DNA from: Pseudomonas sp. AL03
GTDB taxonomy: Bacteria > Pseudomonadota > Gammaproteobacteria > Pseudomonadales > Pseudomonadaceae
Assembly: GCF_029960815.1 (NCBI RefSeq)
Contig: NZ_JASBRE010000028.1
Location: 1 to 58,197 of the forward strand
DNA: 58,197 nucleotides
Direction of reading: 5' to 3'
In this document: positions 33,705 through 45,107 of the stretch, piece after piece
Position numbering within the stretch: the stretch's first letter is position 1
How the letters are laid out: each line of letters opens with the position of its first letter
Position numbers and translations under genes: made by a program
The notes under the pieces: generated by a model
Told to the model about the DNA's origin: nothing
Seen by the model: only the letters and a program-made list of their open reading frames with translations
The model's database searches: none

Positions 33705-35084
33705 TTATTGCTGCAGCACAGTCGCCTTGTTGTCAGCACCCAACTGCTGCACGGTCGCAGTCTGGGTCATGCCACTCTGAGTGACGCTGGCGATGTTGCC
33801 GGTGCCGCCCTGAGTGACGTAGGCCACGTTCATGGTGCCGGACTGGTCGAAGTTGGTGGTGTTGCCGATGCCGGTGCTAGTGCCCTGGGCCAGGTTGGTG
33901 GTGCCGCGCTGGTCGGCGATGAGGATGTTGTCGCTGCCGTTCTGGTCGAAGTACAGCTCGTTGTAATTTTCAGCCTGTTTGACCGTGGTTTTGTTGCCGG
34001 TGCCCGTCTGGCTGGTGGTCATGATGTGGCCGACGCCGTCTTGTTTGAAGCTGGCGGTGTTGTTGTTGCCGGCCTGGGTAATGGTTGCGCGCTGGCTGCT
34101 GCCGAATTGGCCGCCCAGTTGCGGGCCTTTCCAGTCGCTGGCGTAGACCTTGTTTTCAGTCCCCACGGAGGTGGCGTTCAGCACATGGCTGTCGCCGCTC
34201 TGATAGGTGAAGTGCACGTTGCCGGTGCCTTGTTGATAGAGCGCCAGGACCGAGCCGACGGAGTCGAACTGGTCGGCATAGATCGCGTTGACGTCGCCGA
34301 CTTGCAGGACCTGGGCATTGTTGTTTTCGCCGAAGCTTTGGTCGACCACGGTCTCGTTGGTTTGCCCGTACTGGTTGACGGTGGCCTCGCTGGCGGTTTG
34401 CCCGCCTTGCCAGACTTCGGCGCCGTTGAAGTCGCCGAACTGGTTGATGGTCACGGTGCCGCCGTTGCCATCGCGCTGGTCGCCATAGGCGTAGTTGCCT
34501 TCGCCCGCCTGGTTGAGATTGATCTGGCCACCCATGTGGGCGATCTGTTCGGCGGTGGCGTAGTTGGCGGTGCCGTACTGGATGATCACTGCTGCGTTGG
34601 CAGTGCCCAGTTGGATCTGTTCGATATTGGCCTCGTTGCTGTCACCAAACTGGAAGGTTTGACCGGAGGTGCCTTCCTGACTGTCCTGATAAATGAACGA
34701 GAAGTTGCCGGTGCCTTGCTGTTGTTGCAGCGCTTCGTTGCCGCCCATGCCGATCGACTGGCTGGCATGGCTGGAGTTGCCGCTGCCGACCTGTCGTTGG
34801 GTGATGGTGCTGCCGTTCTCGAACAGTTGCTCGGCGTAACCGGCGTTGTAGTCGCCGAGTTGATCTTGGGTGATGGTGCCCGTGGCGTTGTCTTGCACTG
34901 CCGCGGCATCGTTGCCCTGGCCAAGTTGTTGCTGGGTGGCGGTACTGAATGGAGCCGCGGTCTGTTTCACATCAGCGACGTTGGCGGTACCGAGCTGGTC
35001 CTGGGTGGAAACGCTGTCGTCGGCCATCGCCTGGGCACTGACAATGACCAGGATGGCGGCGGTGAGGGGCGTCAGTTTAAACAT
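33705..35084 (-). CDS. csgA: Long curlin (CsgA-like major amyloid subunit)
   Basis: This 459-aa secreted protein has a signal peptide (MFKLTPLTAAILVIVSAQAMA). The remainder is roughly 18-20 curlin repeats of about 22 residues, with the Q-x-G-x-x-N-x-A pattern (for example TQDQLGDYNAGYAEQ, TQRQVGSGNSSHASQ, TQAGNNNTASFKQ). E. coli CsgA has five repeats in about 150 aa, so this is a long variant. It forms extracellular amyloid fibres after export by CsgG. The GGAGG site precedes the ATG at 35084. It is last in the minus-strand operon, 27 bases after csgB. Confidence 0.92.
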   Translation of the reverse strand: MFKLTPLTAAILVIVSAQAMADDSVSTQDQLGTANVADVKQTAAPFSTATQQQLGQGNDAAAVQDNATGTITQDQLGDYNAGYAEQLFENGSTITQRQVGSGNSSHASQSIGMGGNEALQQQQGTGNFSFIYQDSQEGTSGQTFQFGDSNEANIEQIQLGTANAAVIIQYGTANYATAEQIAHMGGQINLNQAGEGNYAYGDQRDGNGGTVTINQFGDFNGAEVWQGGQTASEATVNQYGQTNETVVDQSFGENNNAQVLQVGDVNAIYADQFDSVGSVLALYQQGTGNVHFTYQSGDSHVLNATSVGTENKVYASDWKGPQLGGQFGSSQRATITQAGNNNTASFKQDGVGHIMTTSQTGTGNKTTVKQAENYNELYFDQNGSDNILIADQRGTTNLAQGTSTGIGNTTNFDQSGTMNVAYVTQGGTGNIASVTQSGMTQTATVQQLGADNKATVLQQ

Positions 35085-35111
35085 GATGAAACCTCCAAAT
35101 GGTGCAGTGCT

Positions 35112-35573
35112 TTAGCGGTATTGTTTGACCGAAACGCTCATGCCATTTCCGGACTGGGTCACGGCGCTTGAAAGCCCCGTACCGGCCTGGTCGATGCTGG
35201 CGTCGTTGTTGTTGCCGTTCTGGGAAATCTGCGCGCGGTTGTGGCTGCCGGTCTGAGTGATCGAGGCGGCGTTGCCGGAACCTTGCTGGGTGATCATTGC
35301 CATCAGGTCGCTGCCTTGTTGCAGGATGTAGGCTTCCTGATTACTGCCCGACTGGACGATGCGACCGAGCAGCGACTGGCCGTTCTGTTGCAGCAGCGCA
35401 ACGTTGGCCTGGCCGTTCTGATCGATCAGTGCTTGCTGGCCAATCGGTGGTGGTAACTCGCCGAGGTCGGCGCCGGGGGCCAGGTCGTCGTTCTCCATCA
35501 AATCGTCGGCGCGCACGCCCGCACTGCTGCAGAGCAGAAGCAGGCAGAGCAGGGCGGCGGTCGACGTTTTCAT
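35112..35573 (-). CDS. csgB: Minor curlin / nucleator CsgB-like
   Basis: This 153-aa protein has a signal peptide (MKTSTAALLCLLLLCSSAGVRA), an acidic spacer, and about five curlin repeats such as IDQNGQANVALLQQNG, ITQTGSHNRAQISQNGNNNDASIDQ. The C terminus, VSVKQYR, resembles the CsgB tail. It should nucleate the CsgA fibre on the cell surface. The start at 35573 is set by AAGGA; an in-frame ATG at 35609 would put residues before the signal peptide. Confidence 0.9.
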   Translation of the reverse strand: MKTSTAALLCLLLLCSSAGVRADDLMENDDLAPGADLGELPPPIGQQALIDQNGQANVALLQQNGQSLLGRIVQSGSNQEAYILQQGSDLMAMITQQGSGNAASITQTGSHNRAQISQNGNNNDASIDQAGTGLSSAVTQSGNGMSVSVKQYR

Positions 35574-35633
35574 GGCGGCGTCCTTTAGGAAGAGGCCGGC
35601 CCCACCCACCGAATCGGCGGGTGGGGCAAGGGC

Positions 35634-37880
35634 TCAGTTGGAGATCACCGACACCGTGCGCACGGTGCCCTGGGACGAGCGGATGGTCGCCGTCGGATTA
35701 GCCGACGGAATCACCGTGGTGCTGTTGCTCACCGTCAACCGCCAGCGCCCGGTCACCGGCACCGTGGTGGTGCCCAGGGTTACCAGCCCGGTCGGGGTGG
35801 TGACCTGCACGGTGATGGTGTTACCGGTGGTCACCGATGAGGTGCCCGCAAAGTCCCAGGTGAAGCGGTTATTGGAGCGGGCCGACACCGTTGCCGTGGT
35901 CACCGCAAAAGTTTCCGCAGCAGGCCTTGGCGAGACTTGCACCGTGACCGTGGCCGGTGACGTCGACAGGGCGCCGAAGCTGTCCCGGGCGATGTAGGTG
36001 AAGGTCGTGGTGAAGGCCGTCGTGACCGTGGCCGGTGGGGTGTAGGTGATCACCGTGCCGTTGCTGCTGACGGTGCCGCGACCTGCCGGTGGTTGGGTGA
36101 AACTGGCGACGGCCAGAGGCACGTTGCCTTCCGGATCGGTGTCGTTGGCCAGCACGTTGATCGGAACCGCCACGCCCAGGGTTGCGATGCTGTCGGCGAC
36201 CGCCGCCGGAGACTGGTTAGGCGCAACGGTAATGGTCACGGTCGCCGCAGCGGTCGAGGCCAGGCCTTTGACGTCTTGAGCCTTGTAGGTGAAGGTCGTG
36301 GTCAGCGGTGCATTGACCACGGCGGGCGGGGTATAGACCACCGATGCCGCTCCGTTCAATGCCACCGTGCCTTGGCCGGCGGCCGGTTGGGTCAGCGCGG
36401 TAATGCTCAGTGGCGTGTTGCCGTCCGGGTCACTGTCGTTGGCCAACAGGTTGAGGGTGATGGGCACCCCGAAGCTGGTGCTGCCGGTATCGGCAACGGT
36501 CATCGGCGCCTGGTTCTCGCCGGTATCCGGTGCGGTCCCGACAACTACGACGAGCTCGGTATCGCTGCCGCCCGCCGCGGATTTGACCGTGACGCTGGCC
36601 GGTGGCTGAGTCAGGTCGGCGATGGTCAGGCGTTGCAAGGTGCCGGATTTCGACAGACGTCCGTAACCCTGCGCGACCATGTCTGGCACTGCCACTTCGT
36701 CAGTGGAGGTCGCCTCGATCAGCAGGCTGTGATTGCTCCAGTTGTAGTGAGCAGTCTGGATTTTCACCACGTCAGTGAGCTTGCTCGATACCGCCGTAGG
36801 GCGAGTGGTACCGGCCGGGTTGGTGGCGGTGAGCACCACGACCGGAGGCACGAGGCCGCTGAACAGACGCTGGCCGAAGTACAACCCTGTGCCGTCACCC
36901 ACCATGTTGGTCAGGCATGGCGTAGGCGGTGGGCCTGGCACAAGGGCGACGGTTTCGCGGAAGCACAAGGTAGAGCTGTTGTCCGCTTTGCCAAAGACTT
37001 CGACCCGGGTGCTGGTACCGGTGCCCGAGGCAGTGCGGCGGTAGGTTGCACGGCTAAGGTCTATATGGGTTTGCGCACGATTGTCGAGGACTTTGCCGGC
37101 CAGTGTGAACAGGTTGCTCTCGATCGTCCCGGCCGGGCCCTGGATGCGCACAAAGTTGGTGTTGTTGGGGCTGCCGGTGACTTGTTCGGTGAGGTTCGGG
37201 TCGCCGACGAAGGTTTCGATCGCGCCGGTGTCCGGGTTCACTTCGGTGTAGGGGCCGTTGACGCTGCGCAGGAAGGGTCCGATAGCACCGTTCAATGCCC
37301 CGTTGAAAACTCCCGGCACACCGACGCCGATGTCTCTGGTGAGGTTGATTGCGCGACGACCGGGGGTGGTGACGTTGACCGTTTCCACGCCATAAGGGTG
37401 AGTGATGGTGTAGGTCCCGGCGACGGGCACATTGATCCGCATGCGAATCCGCGCAAAGCTGATTTGATCGCCATCGAGCGGATTCCCGCCGGCAAAAGCT
37501 GCTTCTATCCCGGCCACGTAGGCGTCCATTCCATAGCCAGCGGCATTGTTGGGAATGTTCGTCCCGGCGAGGAACCAGAAGGCTTCGTCTGGCCAGTTAT
37601 CCGGGAACACCATCGGCAGGGTGTCGTCGAAAATGCCCGGTGCCGGCAGCAGGGTGCACATGTAGGCCGGTGGCGTGGCAGCCGGTACCCGCGAACTGGT
37701 GGCTCGGGATTGGCACAGTTCCATCGACAGCAGATTGTTGTCCTGATACCAGATCGGGAATTTCCCCGAGGCAAAGGTATAAGGACCTGGGTCGACGGCA
37801 GCGAGTTGCGCGTAAGCACTGCCGGACAGCGATAGAGTCAGTCCCAAGGCGTTAAGTGCCAGGCGTGGCCAATTGTTCAT
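35634..37880 (-). CDS. Secreted protein with an uncharacterised N-terminal domain and tandem cadherin-like (Big_9) repeats
   Basis: This 748-aa protein has a signal peptide (to about AYA near residue 25). An N-terminal domain (about 26-290) begins AAVDPGPYTFASGKFPIWYQD and includes TLLPAPGIFDD and SFARIRMRINVPVAGTYTITHPYGVE. At least two cadherin-like repeats follow (about 465-650; NLLANDSDPDGN, NVLANDTDPEGN), then a Thr-rich end. The repeats carry the DxDxDG-type calcium residues. Its N-terminal domain is paralogous to the whole of the next upstream gene. It is cotranscribed with csgB and csgA, so a fibre-associated or matrix adhesin role is likely (inference). AGGAGG precedes the ATG. Confidence 0.78.
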   Translation of the reverse strand: MNNWPRLALNALGLTLSLSGSAYAQLAAVDPGPYTFASGKFPIWYQDNNLLSMELCQSRATSSRVPAATPPAYMCTLLPAPGIFDDTLPMVFPDNWPDEAFWFLAGTNIPNNAAGYGMDAYVAGIEAAFAGGNPLDGDQISFARIRMRINVPVAGTYTITHPYGVETVNVTTPGRRAINLTRDIGVGVPGVFNGALNGAIGPFLRSVNGPYTEVNPDTGAIETFVGDPNLTEQVTGSPNNTNFVRIQGPAGTIESNLFTLAGKVLDNRAQTHIDLSRATYRRTASGTGTSTRVEVFGKADNSSTLCFRETVALVPGPPPTPCLTNMVGDGTGLYFGQRLFSGLVPPVVVLTATNPAGTTRPTAVSSKLTDVVKIQTAHYNWSNHSLLIEATSTDEVAVPDMVAQGYGRLSKSGTLQRLTIADLTQPPASVTVKSAAGGSDTELVVVVGTAPDTGENQAPMTVADTGSTSFGVPITLNLLANDSDPDGNTPLSITALTQPAAGQGTVALNGAASVVYTPPAVVNAPLTTTFTYKAQDVKGLASTAAATVTITVAPNQSPAAVADSIATLGVAVPINVLANDTDPEGNVPLAVASFTQPPAGRGTVSSNGTVITYTPPATVTTAFTTTFTYIARDSFGALSTSPATVTVQVSPRPAAETFAVTTATVSARSNNRFTWDFAGTSSVTTGNTITVQVTTPTGLVTLGTTTVPVTGRWRLTVSNSTTVIPSANPTATIRSSQGTVRTVSVISN

Positions 37881-37915
37881 GATGCCTCCTGATGAGGATC
37901 TGGGCATGTGAGCGT

Positions 37916-39262
37916 TCATTGCACGATGACCACTTCTTCGGTATCGCTGCCGCCATTGGATGACGTCACCCGAACTTTGGCCGGCGGAATAGGTGAGATG
38001 CCGGTGGCCAGGCTTTTCACCGCGCCGTCGCCACTGAGGGCGCCGATGGCGACACCCGTGCCAGAGGTGGCAGTGAGCACCGGTGGCGAAGTTTCGTCGC
38101 TGGTCGAGGCCACGACCGTTATTTGCCCGGTGCTGAGGCTGTACTCGACACGTGAAATCACCACCATGTCAGTCAGGGGCATGGGTAAGGTGGTCGGCGT
38201 GCTGCCAGCGATGGCCAGGTGGTTGTCGGCGGTCACTTGCAAAGTGCTCGGCAAGCTCGGGTTGGTCGAAGACTGCGCGTACCAGTTGCCGGTGGTGTCG
38301 GCCTCGGAAAAGTTCAACAGGGGGTTGTTGCTGTCCAGGGTCACTTTGGCCGGTGGCGGCGGGGCCAGGACGAACACGTCTTGCTGGGCCACCGGAGCGC
38401 TGGCGCCGGGTTTACGCGAGTAGGTGCTGCGCTGGGCGATCATGGGTGTCGGCCGGGCCACGGTCGACAACTTGCCGGAGATGGCCATCACCGTAGTGCG
38501 CAAATCCAGCCCGTTGGGTCCTTCAATGCGGATGTAGTTGGTATTGAAAGGGCTGCCGGTGAAGGCTTCCACCACGTTCGGATCGCCGACGAATTGCTCG
38601 GCTGAGCCGGTGATCGGATTGGTTTCGGTGTAGGGCCCGTTGACGCTGCGCAGGAACGGTCCAATGTCACCTTTGAGCGCGCCGTCGTAGGTCTTCGGCA
38701 CGCCAATGCCGATGTCTCGGGTCATGTTGATCGCCCTCCGGCCTGGAGTGTCGACGTTGAAGACATCGACGCCGTAGGGGTGGGTAATGACGTAGGTGCC
38801 CGCGGTCGGTATATCGATACGCATGCGTATGCGGGCGAAGCTGATCTGGTCACCTTCGACGGGGTCGCCACCGCTGAAGGCGGCTTCAACGGCGCTGACA
38901 TAGGTCAGGTCGATACCTCGGGCTGCGTCGACGATGGTGCCGTCGCCGGTGAACCAGAACGCCTCATCGGGGAAGTTGGTCGGGAAGACGAGCGGTTGTG
39001 TGTCGTCGAAAACCCCGGGAGCCGGCAGCAAATTGCACATGTACGACGGCGCGCCCGGTGCGCTGGGCACTCGCGAGCTGACGGCCTTGGACAGGCAAAG
39101 GTCGAGGGTTCGACCGTGAGTATCCTGATACCAGGCGGCGAACGAGCCGTTGGCGGGTACATAGGGGCCGGGGTCTACGGCAAAAAGCGCCGCTTGTGCG
39201 ACGCTTTGGGCCAGTGCGCTAACGACCAGGGCGGCCGCGGTTTTGGACAGTAAAGGGTGCAT
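37916..39262 (-). CDS. Secreted protein, paralogue of the N-terminal domain of the next gene
   Basis: This 448-aa protein has a signal peptide (ALVVSALAQSVAQA), then LFAVDPGPYVPANGSFAAWYQD, YMCNLLPAPGVFDDTQPLVFP and ISFARIRMRIDIPTAGTYVITHPYGVDV, clearly the same domain as residues 26-290 of the downstream protein. Paired Cys residues (LDLCLSKA ... YMCNLL) are conserved between the two. The C-terminal third is beta-rich and ends SSNGGSDTEEVVIVQ, also matching the sister protein. It lacks the cadherin-like tail. It is the first gene of the curlin operon, 51 bases behind a sigma54 promoter start. Confidence 0.78.
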   Translation of the reverse strand: MHPLLSKTAAALVVSALAQSVAQAALFAVDPGPYVPANGSFAAWYQDTHGRTLDLCLSKAVSSRVPSAPGAPSYMCNLLPAPGVFDDTQPLVFPTNFPDEAFWFTGDGTIVDAARGIDLTYVSAVEAAFSGGDPVEGDQISFARIRMRIDIPTAGTYVITHPYGVDVFNVDTPGRRAINMTRDIGIGVPKTYDGALKGDIGPFLRSVNGPYTETNPITGSAEQFVGDPNVVEAFTGSPFNTNYIRIEGPNGLDLRTTVMAISGKLSTVARPTPMIAQRSTYSRKPGASAPVAQQDVFVLAPPPPAKVTLDSNNPLLNFSEADTTGNWYAQSSTNPSLPSTLQVTADNHLAIAGSTPTTLPMPLTDMVVISRVEYSLSTGQITVVASTSDETSPPVLTATSGTGVAIGALSGDGAVKSLATGISPIPPAKVRVTSSNGGSDTEEVVIVQ

Positions 39263-39322
39263 GAGTTAAGCCCTCTATCAAAATGCCTGCCCATGGAGAC
39301 GGGTCAGTTGAGAGGTCGTTCG

Positions 39323-39337
39323 GCAACTTCCATACCA
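39323..39337 (-). promoter_or_regulatory. Sigma54 promoter of the curlin operon (minus strand)
   Basis: Read on the minus strand, TGGTATGGAAGTTGC has exact GG/GC spacing and a perfect TTGC -12 half. The predicted start near 39311 leaves a leader of about 49 bases before the ATG at 39262. Confidence 0.72.
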
Positions 39338-39426
39338 ACCGGCGAATTACGGCCGGCAGAGGCCCGAGTCAGGGCGTGTCACGCACTAACGGCTTCAGAT
39401 TGCGGGTTTTGGGAACGGGCCACTGT

Positions 39427-39440
39427 CCCCAGCATTGGGG
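39427..39440. promoter_or_regulatory. CCCC-N6-GGGG site between the curlin operon and the first histidine kinase
   Basis: CCCC-AGCATT-GGGG is centred about 97 bases upstream of the -24 element of the minus-strand curlin promoter. That is the same arrangement as at the secretion operon. It also lies about 105 bases before the kinase gene and could serve both directions. Confidence 0.6.
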
Positions 39441-39539
39441 GTAGATGGGGATAAGGGGAAGTGGAGGGACAAGACCCAACGTCAGGCAAACGGCCATGAG
39501 TGGGCTATAACCCTATAGGGGAATCGCCGGGATACGTCC

Positions 39540-40988
39540 ATGGACATGCTTACTAAAACACTCCAGTACGAGGAGGGTGATATTCACCTGCGCTCGCGCA
39601 AGCCACCGTTCAATTTACTGCGCTGGTTTTCGCTCATCAGCCTGGCGGTGATTGGCACGGTGGCGGTGGCGTTGGGGGCGGTGTCCACCCGGTTCGTGAT
39701 TACCGAGAGCGTGCAGCGCGATGCATTGTTGACGTCCCAGTTCATTCAGGCGATTGCCTCGGCCGAGGTGCGTCATGTGTCGATTCCTAACGTACGGACC
39801 ATGGGTGAACTGCTCGATCCGCGCAAAGACAAGGACTTTTCCGACGTCGACCCGCTGGCCCGAGCCGATGCCCGAGGCGAATTCCTCGACCATATCCAGC
39901 ACTTGCCGGACGTGATCCTGGCCAACATCTACGCCCCCGACCGCAGGGTGATCTGGTCGACCAACCCGGCGTTAATGGGCACTACGATCCATGCCGACGA
40001 AGACTTGGATCAAGCCTTTGCTTCCAAAATTCCGGTGTCGGCCAGTTATCACGATGTGGACAAGAACCGCATGGAACAGAAGTTCGTGACGCCCCCGGAA
40101 TACATCTTCATCGAGAACTACATTCCGCTGTTCGATGCCGACGGCGACAAAGTCACGGCGATGGTCGAGATCTACAAGGAACCCAAGGACCTGATCAGCC
40201 GCATGGAGCGCGGTCTGGTCCTGATCTGGCTGGCCACTGCACTGGGCGGCGGGCTGATCTTTCTGGGGCTGTACTGGATCGTACGCCGGGCGGCCATTCT
40301 GCTGGCAGCGCAACAAAAGCAACTGATCACCAACGAAACCTTTGTCGCCCTGGGCGAGATGTCGTCGGCGGTGGCCCACAGTTTGCGTAATCCGCTGGCG
40401 ACCATCCGCTCCAGTGCCGAACTGACGCTGGAATTCGACAGCGGCCCGGCCCACAAGAACATCAACGACATCATCGGCCAGGTGGATCGCATGTCGAAGT
40501 GGGTGAGGGAGCTGCTGCAGTCCTTGCGCCCGCTCAACGACGAGGCTGAGCCTGTGAATCTGGTGGCGGCGCTGCATGACAGTCTGATGGCTTTCGAGCA
40601 CCAAATCGAAAAAGCCTCGGTCCACGTGGTGTTCGACCCGCAGCTGACGCCGATGGTCTTGAGCCAGCAGGTGCAGTTGACGCAGATCCTCAACAGTTTG
40701 CTGGCCAATGCACTGGAAGCCATGGACAAGGGCGGCACGTTGACCATCACGCTGGAGCCGACCGATTCCCATGGCATCAGCGTGGTGGTGAGCGACACCG
40801 GCAAAGGCATGAACGAAGAACAGCGCAGCATGGCCTTCCGGCCGTTTTTCACCACCAAGCAAGGCGGGCTCGGCGTCGGGCTGGTTTTGGTCAAGCGGAT
40901 TATGGAGCGGTTCGGCGGTACGGTGACCCTGGAAAGCCGTGAAGGCGAGGGCACGAGTGTCCGTCTATCGTTCAATTTGGTCCCCTGA
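39540..40988 (+). CDS. mnxS1: Sensor histidine kinase (MnxS1-like)
   Basis: This 482-aa inner-membrane kinase has TM1 at about 31-51 (FSLISLAVIGTVAVALGAVST) and a periplasmic sensor loop (about 52-225). TM2 is at about 228-250, and the HisKA box AVAHSLRNPL has H280. The HATPase domain carries N (LLANALEAM), G1 (SDTGKGM) and G2 (GGLGVGLVLVKR) boxes. It is a close paralogue of the kinase at 45108, sharing RWFSL, EPEYIFIENYIP-like and MVEIYKEP segments. By gene order and family it matches the MnxS1/MnxS2 pair that controls Mn(II) oxidation in P. putida. The symbol is my recollection of that system, not a search result. Confidence 0.85.
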   Translation: MDMLTKTLQYEEGDIHLRSRKPPFNLLRWFSLISLAVIGTVAVALGAVSTRFVITESVQRDALLTSQFIQAIASAEVRHVSIPNVRTMGELLDPRKDKDFSDVDPLARADARGEFLDHIQHLPDVILANIYAPDRRVIWSTNPALMGTTIHADEDLDQAFASKIPVSASYHDVDKNRMEQKFVTPPEYIFIENYIPLFDADGDKVTAMVEIYKEPKDLISRMERGLVLIWLATALGGGLIFLGLYWIVRRAAILLAAQQKQLITNETFVALGEMSSAVAHSLRNPLATIRSSAELTLEFDSGPAHKNINDIIGQVDRMSKWVRELLQSLRPLNDEAEPVNLVAALHDSLMAFEHQIEKASVHVVFDPQLTPMVLSQQVQLTQILNSLLANALEAMDKGGTLTITLEPTDSHGISVVVSDTGKGMNEEQRSMAFRPFFTTKQGGLGVGLVLVKRIMERFGGTVTLESREGEGTSVRLSFNLVP

Positions 40989-41020
40989 AAACGGGGGTAA
41001 ACTTTCCCCGTTAGCGGGTG
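40983..41020. promoter_or_regulatory. Two GC-rich palindromic sites upstream of the second oxidase
   Basis: CCCC-TGAAAAC-GGGG (40983-40997) and CCCC-GTTAGC-GGG (41007-41019) follow the kinase stop. The second is centred about 104 bases upstream of the -24 GG at 41117. Between them GGGG-TAAACTTT-CCCC forms a further palindrome. Confidence 0.5.
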
Positions 41021-41115
41021 CCATTCCCCAGTCGTTTCCCCGGTCATGGCAAATTGATGTTGATAAGCCATTGTTTTATTAGTCTTAATGCTTTTGTACA
41101 AAACCGTTACAAATC

Positions 41116-41131
41116 TGGCGAGGTCCTTGCA
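41116..41131 (+). promoter_or_regulatory. Sigma54 promoter of the second multicopper oxidase
   Basis: TGGCGAGGTCCTTGCA fits RpoN (GGC at -24, TTGC at -12, exact spacing). The predicted start near 41142 leaves 30 bases before the ATG at 41172. This rules against using the in-frame ATG at 41088, which would lie upstream of the promoter. Confidence 0.75.
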
Positions 41132-41171
41132 CGAGCCCCATTACCCCTTCACGACTTTGAGGCGGCTGGTA

Positions 41172-43976
<2,805 letters not shown>

Positions 43977-43993
43977 TCCGCAGGGGAGCCGAC

Positions 43994-45004
43994 ATGACAT
44001 CACGTACGCCGCGCTCCCGCGCCCTGGGCATGCACCTGATTTTGCCGCTGGTCACCTGTGTGCTGGCCGCTTGGCTGCTACTCGCTCATGAAGGTTCACC
44101 GTCGTCGACGGAATCGGCGACACCCTGGGGCGGCGATTACTTCCCCAACACCTTGCTGACCGATCAGGACGGTCGGCAGGTGCGTTTTTTCGATGACCTG
44201 ATCAAGGGCAAAGTGGTGGTGATCAACTTCATCTTCACCACGTGCAGCGACTCCTGTCCGCTGGAAACCGCGCGCCTGCGCCAGGTGCAACAGTTGCTGG
44301 GGGACCGGGTCGGCCAAGACATCTTTTTCTACTCGATCAGCATCGACCCGTTGAGCGATACACCGCAAGTGCTCAAAGCCTACGCGCAGCGCTACAAGGT
44401 CGGGCCAGGCTGGCAGTTCCTCACCGGGGAGTTCGATGCCGTCACCGACCTGCGCAAAAAGCTCGGTCTGTTCATCGAAGGCGTCGACAACGGCCGCAGC
44501 AAGGATCACAACCTGAGCCTGATCGTCGGCAACCAGACCACAGGCCGCTGGATGAAAGCTTCGCCTTTCGAAAATCCGTGGATTCTGGCCGATCAGTTGG
44601 CCAACACGCTGCAGAACTGGAAACAGCCCAGCATTGAAGAAAGTTATGCCGATGCGCCCGAGATCCGTCCGCCGAGCAATGGCGAAGAGTTGTTTCGCAC
44701 CCGTTGCGCGTCGTGCCACAGCCTGGGTCCGATGGACGGGCAGGGCATCGGCATGCGCAGCATCGGCCCGGACCTGATCGGCGTCACTCGCCAGCGTGAT
44801 CCGGTATGGCTGAGTCGCTGGATTCGCGAGCCGGACCGCATGCTGGCGGAAAAGGACCCGATCGCGATGGAGCTGTTTGAACGTTTCGACAAAATCCCCA
44901 TGCCCAACCTGCGTCTCGATGAGAACGCTGCGCAGTCAATTATGGGATTTTTGCAAGAAGAAACCGATCGTCAGCAACCGCTACAGGCAGCGCAAACGCA
45001 ATAG
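43994..45004 (+). CDS. SCO1/SenC copper chaperone fused to a cytochrome c domain
   Basis: This 336-aa protein has an N-terminal anchor (LILPLVTCVLAAWLLL). The SCO domain has TCSDSCP (C84, C88) and a conserved His in KDHNLSLIVG. The C-terminal cytochrome c domain has C238-A-S-C241-H242 and Met in KIPMPNLRL. It probably delivers copper to, and exchanges electrons with, the oxidase encoded just before it. AGGGGAG precedes the ATG at 43994; an ATG at 43973 overlapping the oxidase stop (ATGA) is the alternative and adds 7 residues. Confidence 0.9.
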   Translation: MTSRTPRSRALGMHLILPLVTCVLAAWLLLAHEGSPSSTESATPWGGDYFPNTLLTDQDGRQVRFFDDLIKGKVVVINFIFTTCSDSCPLETARLRQVQQLLGDRVGQDIFFYSISIDPLSDTPQVLKAYAQRYKVGPGWQFLTGEFDAVTDLRKKLGLFIEGVDNGRSKDHNLSLIVGNQTTGRWMKASPFENPWILADQLANTLQNWKQPSIEESYADAPEIRPPSNGEELFRTRCASCHSLGPMDGQGIGMRSIGPDLIGVTRQRDPVWLSRWIREPDRMLAEKDPIAMELFERFDKIPMPNLRLDENAAQSIMGFLQEETDRQQPLQAAQTQ

Positions 45005-45107
45005 CGGCGAAATACTATCATTGGCGCCGTCAGTCTCGATCAATGCCACCTACACTGATCCGACACACGGCTGAAAAGGCTTGATGCAAGGCATCCGGGA
45101 AGGTCCT

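Noticed and set aside
39491..39506. Possible plus-strand sigma54 promoter (CGGCCATGAGTGGGCT) before the first kinase
   Set aside because: The GG/GC spacing fits, but the -12 half is GGGC rather than TTGC; too weak to list as a feature.
40994..41010. GGGG-TAAACTTT-CCCC palindrome as a separate regulator site
   Set aside because: It is formed by the inner halves of the two neighbouring CCCC/GGGG sites and is not needed as an independent element.
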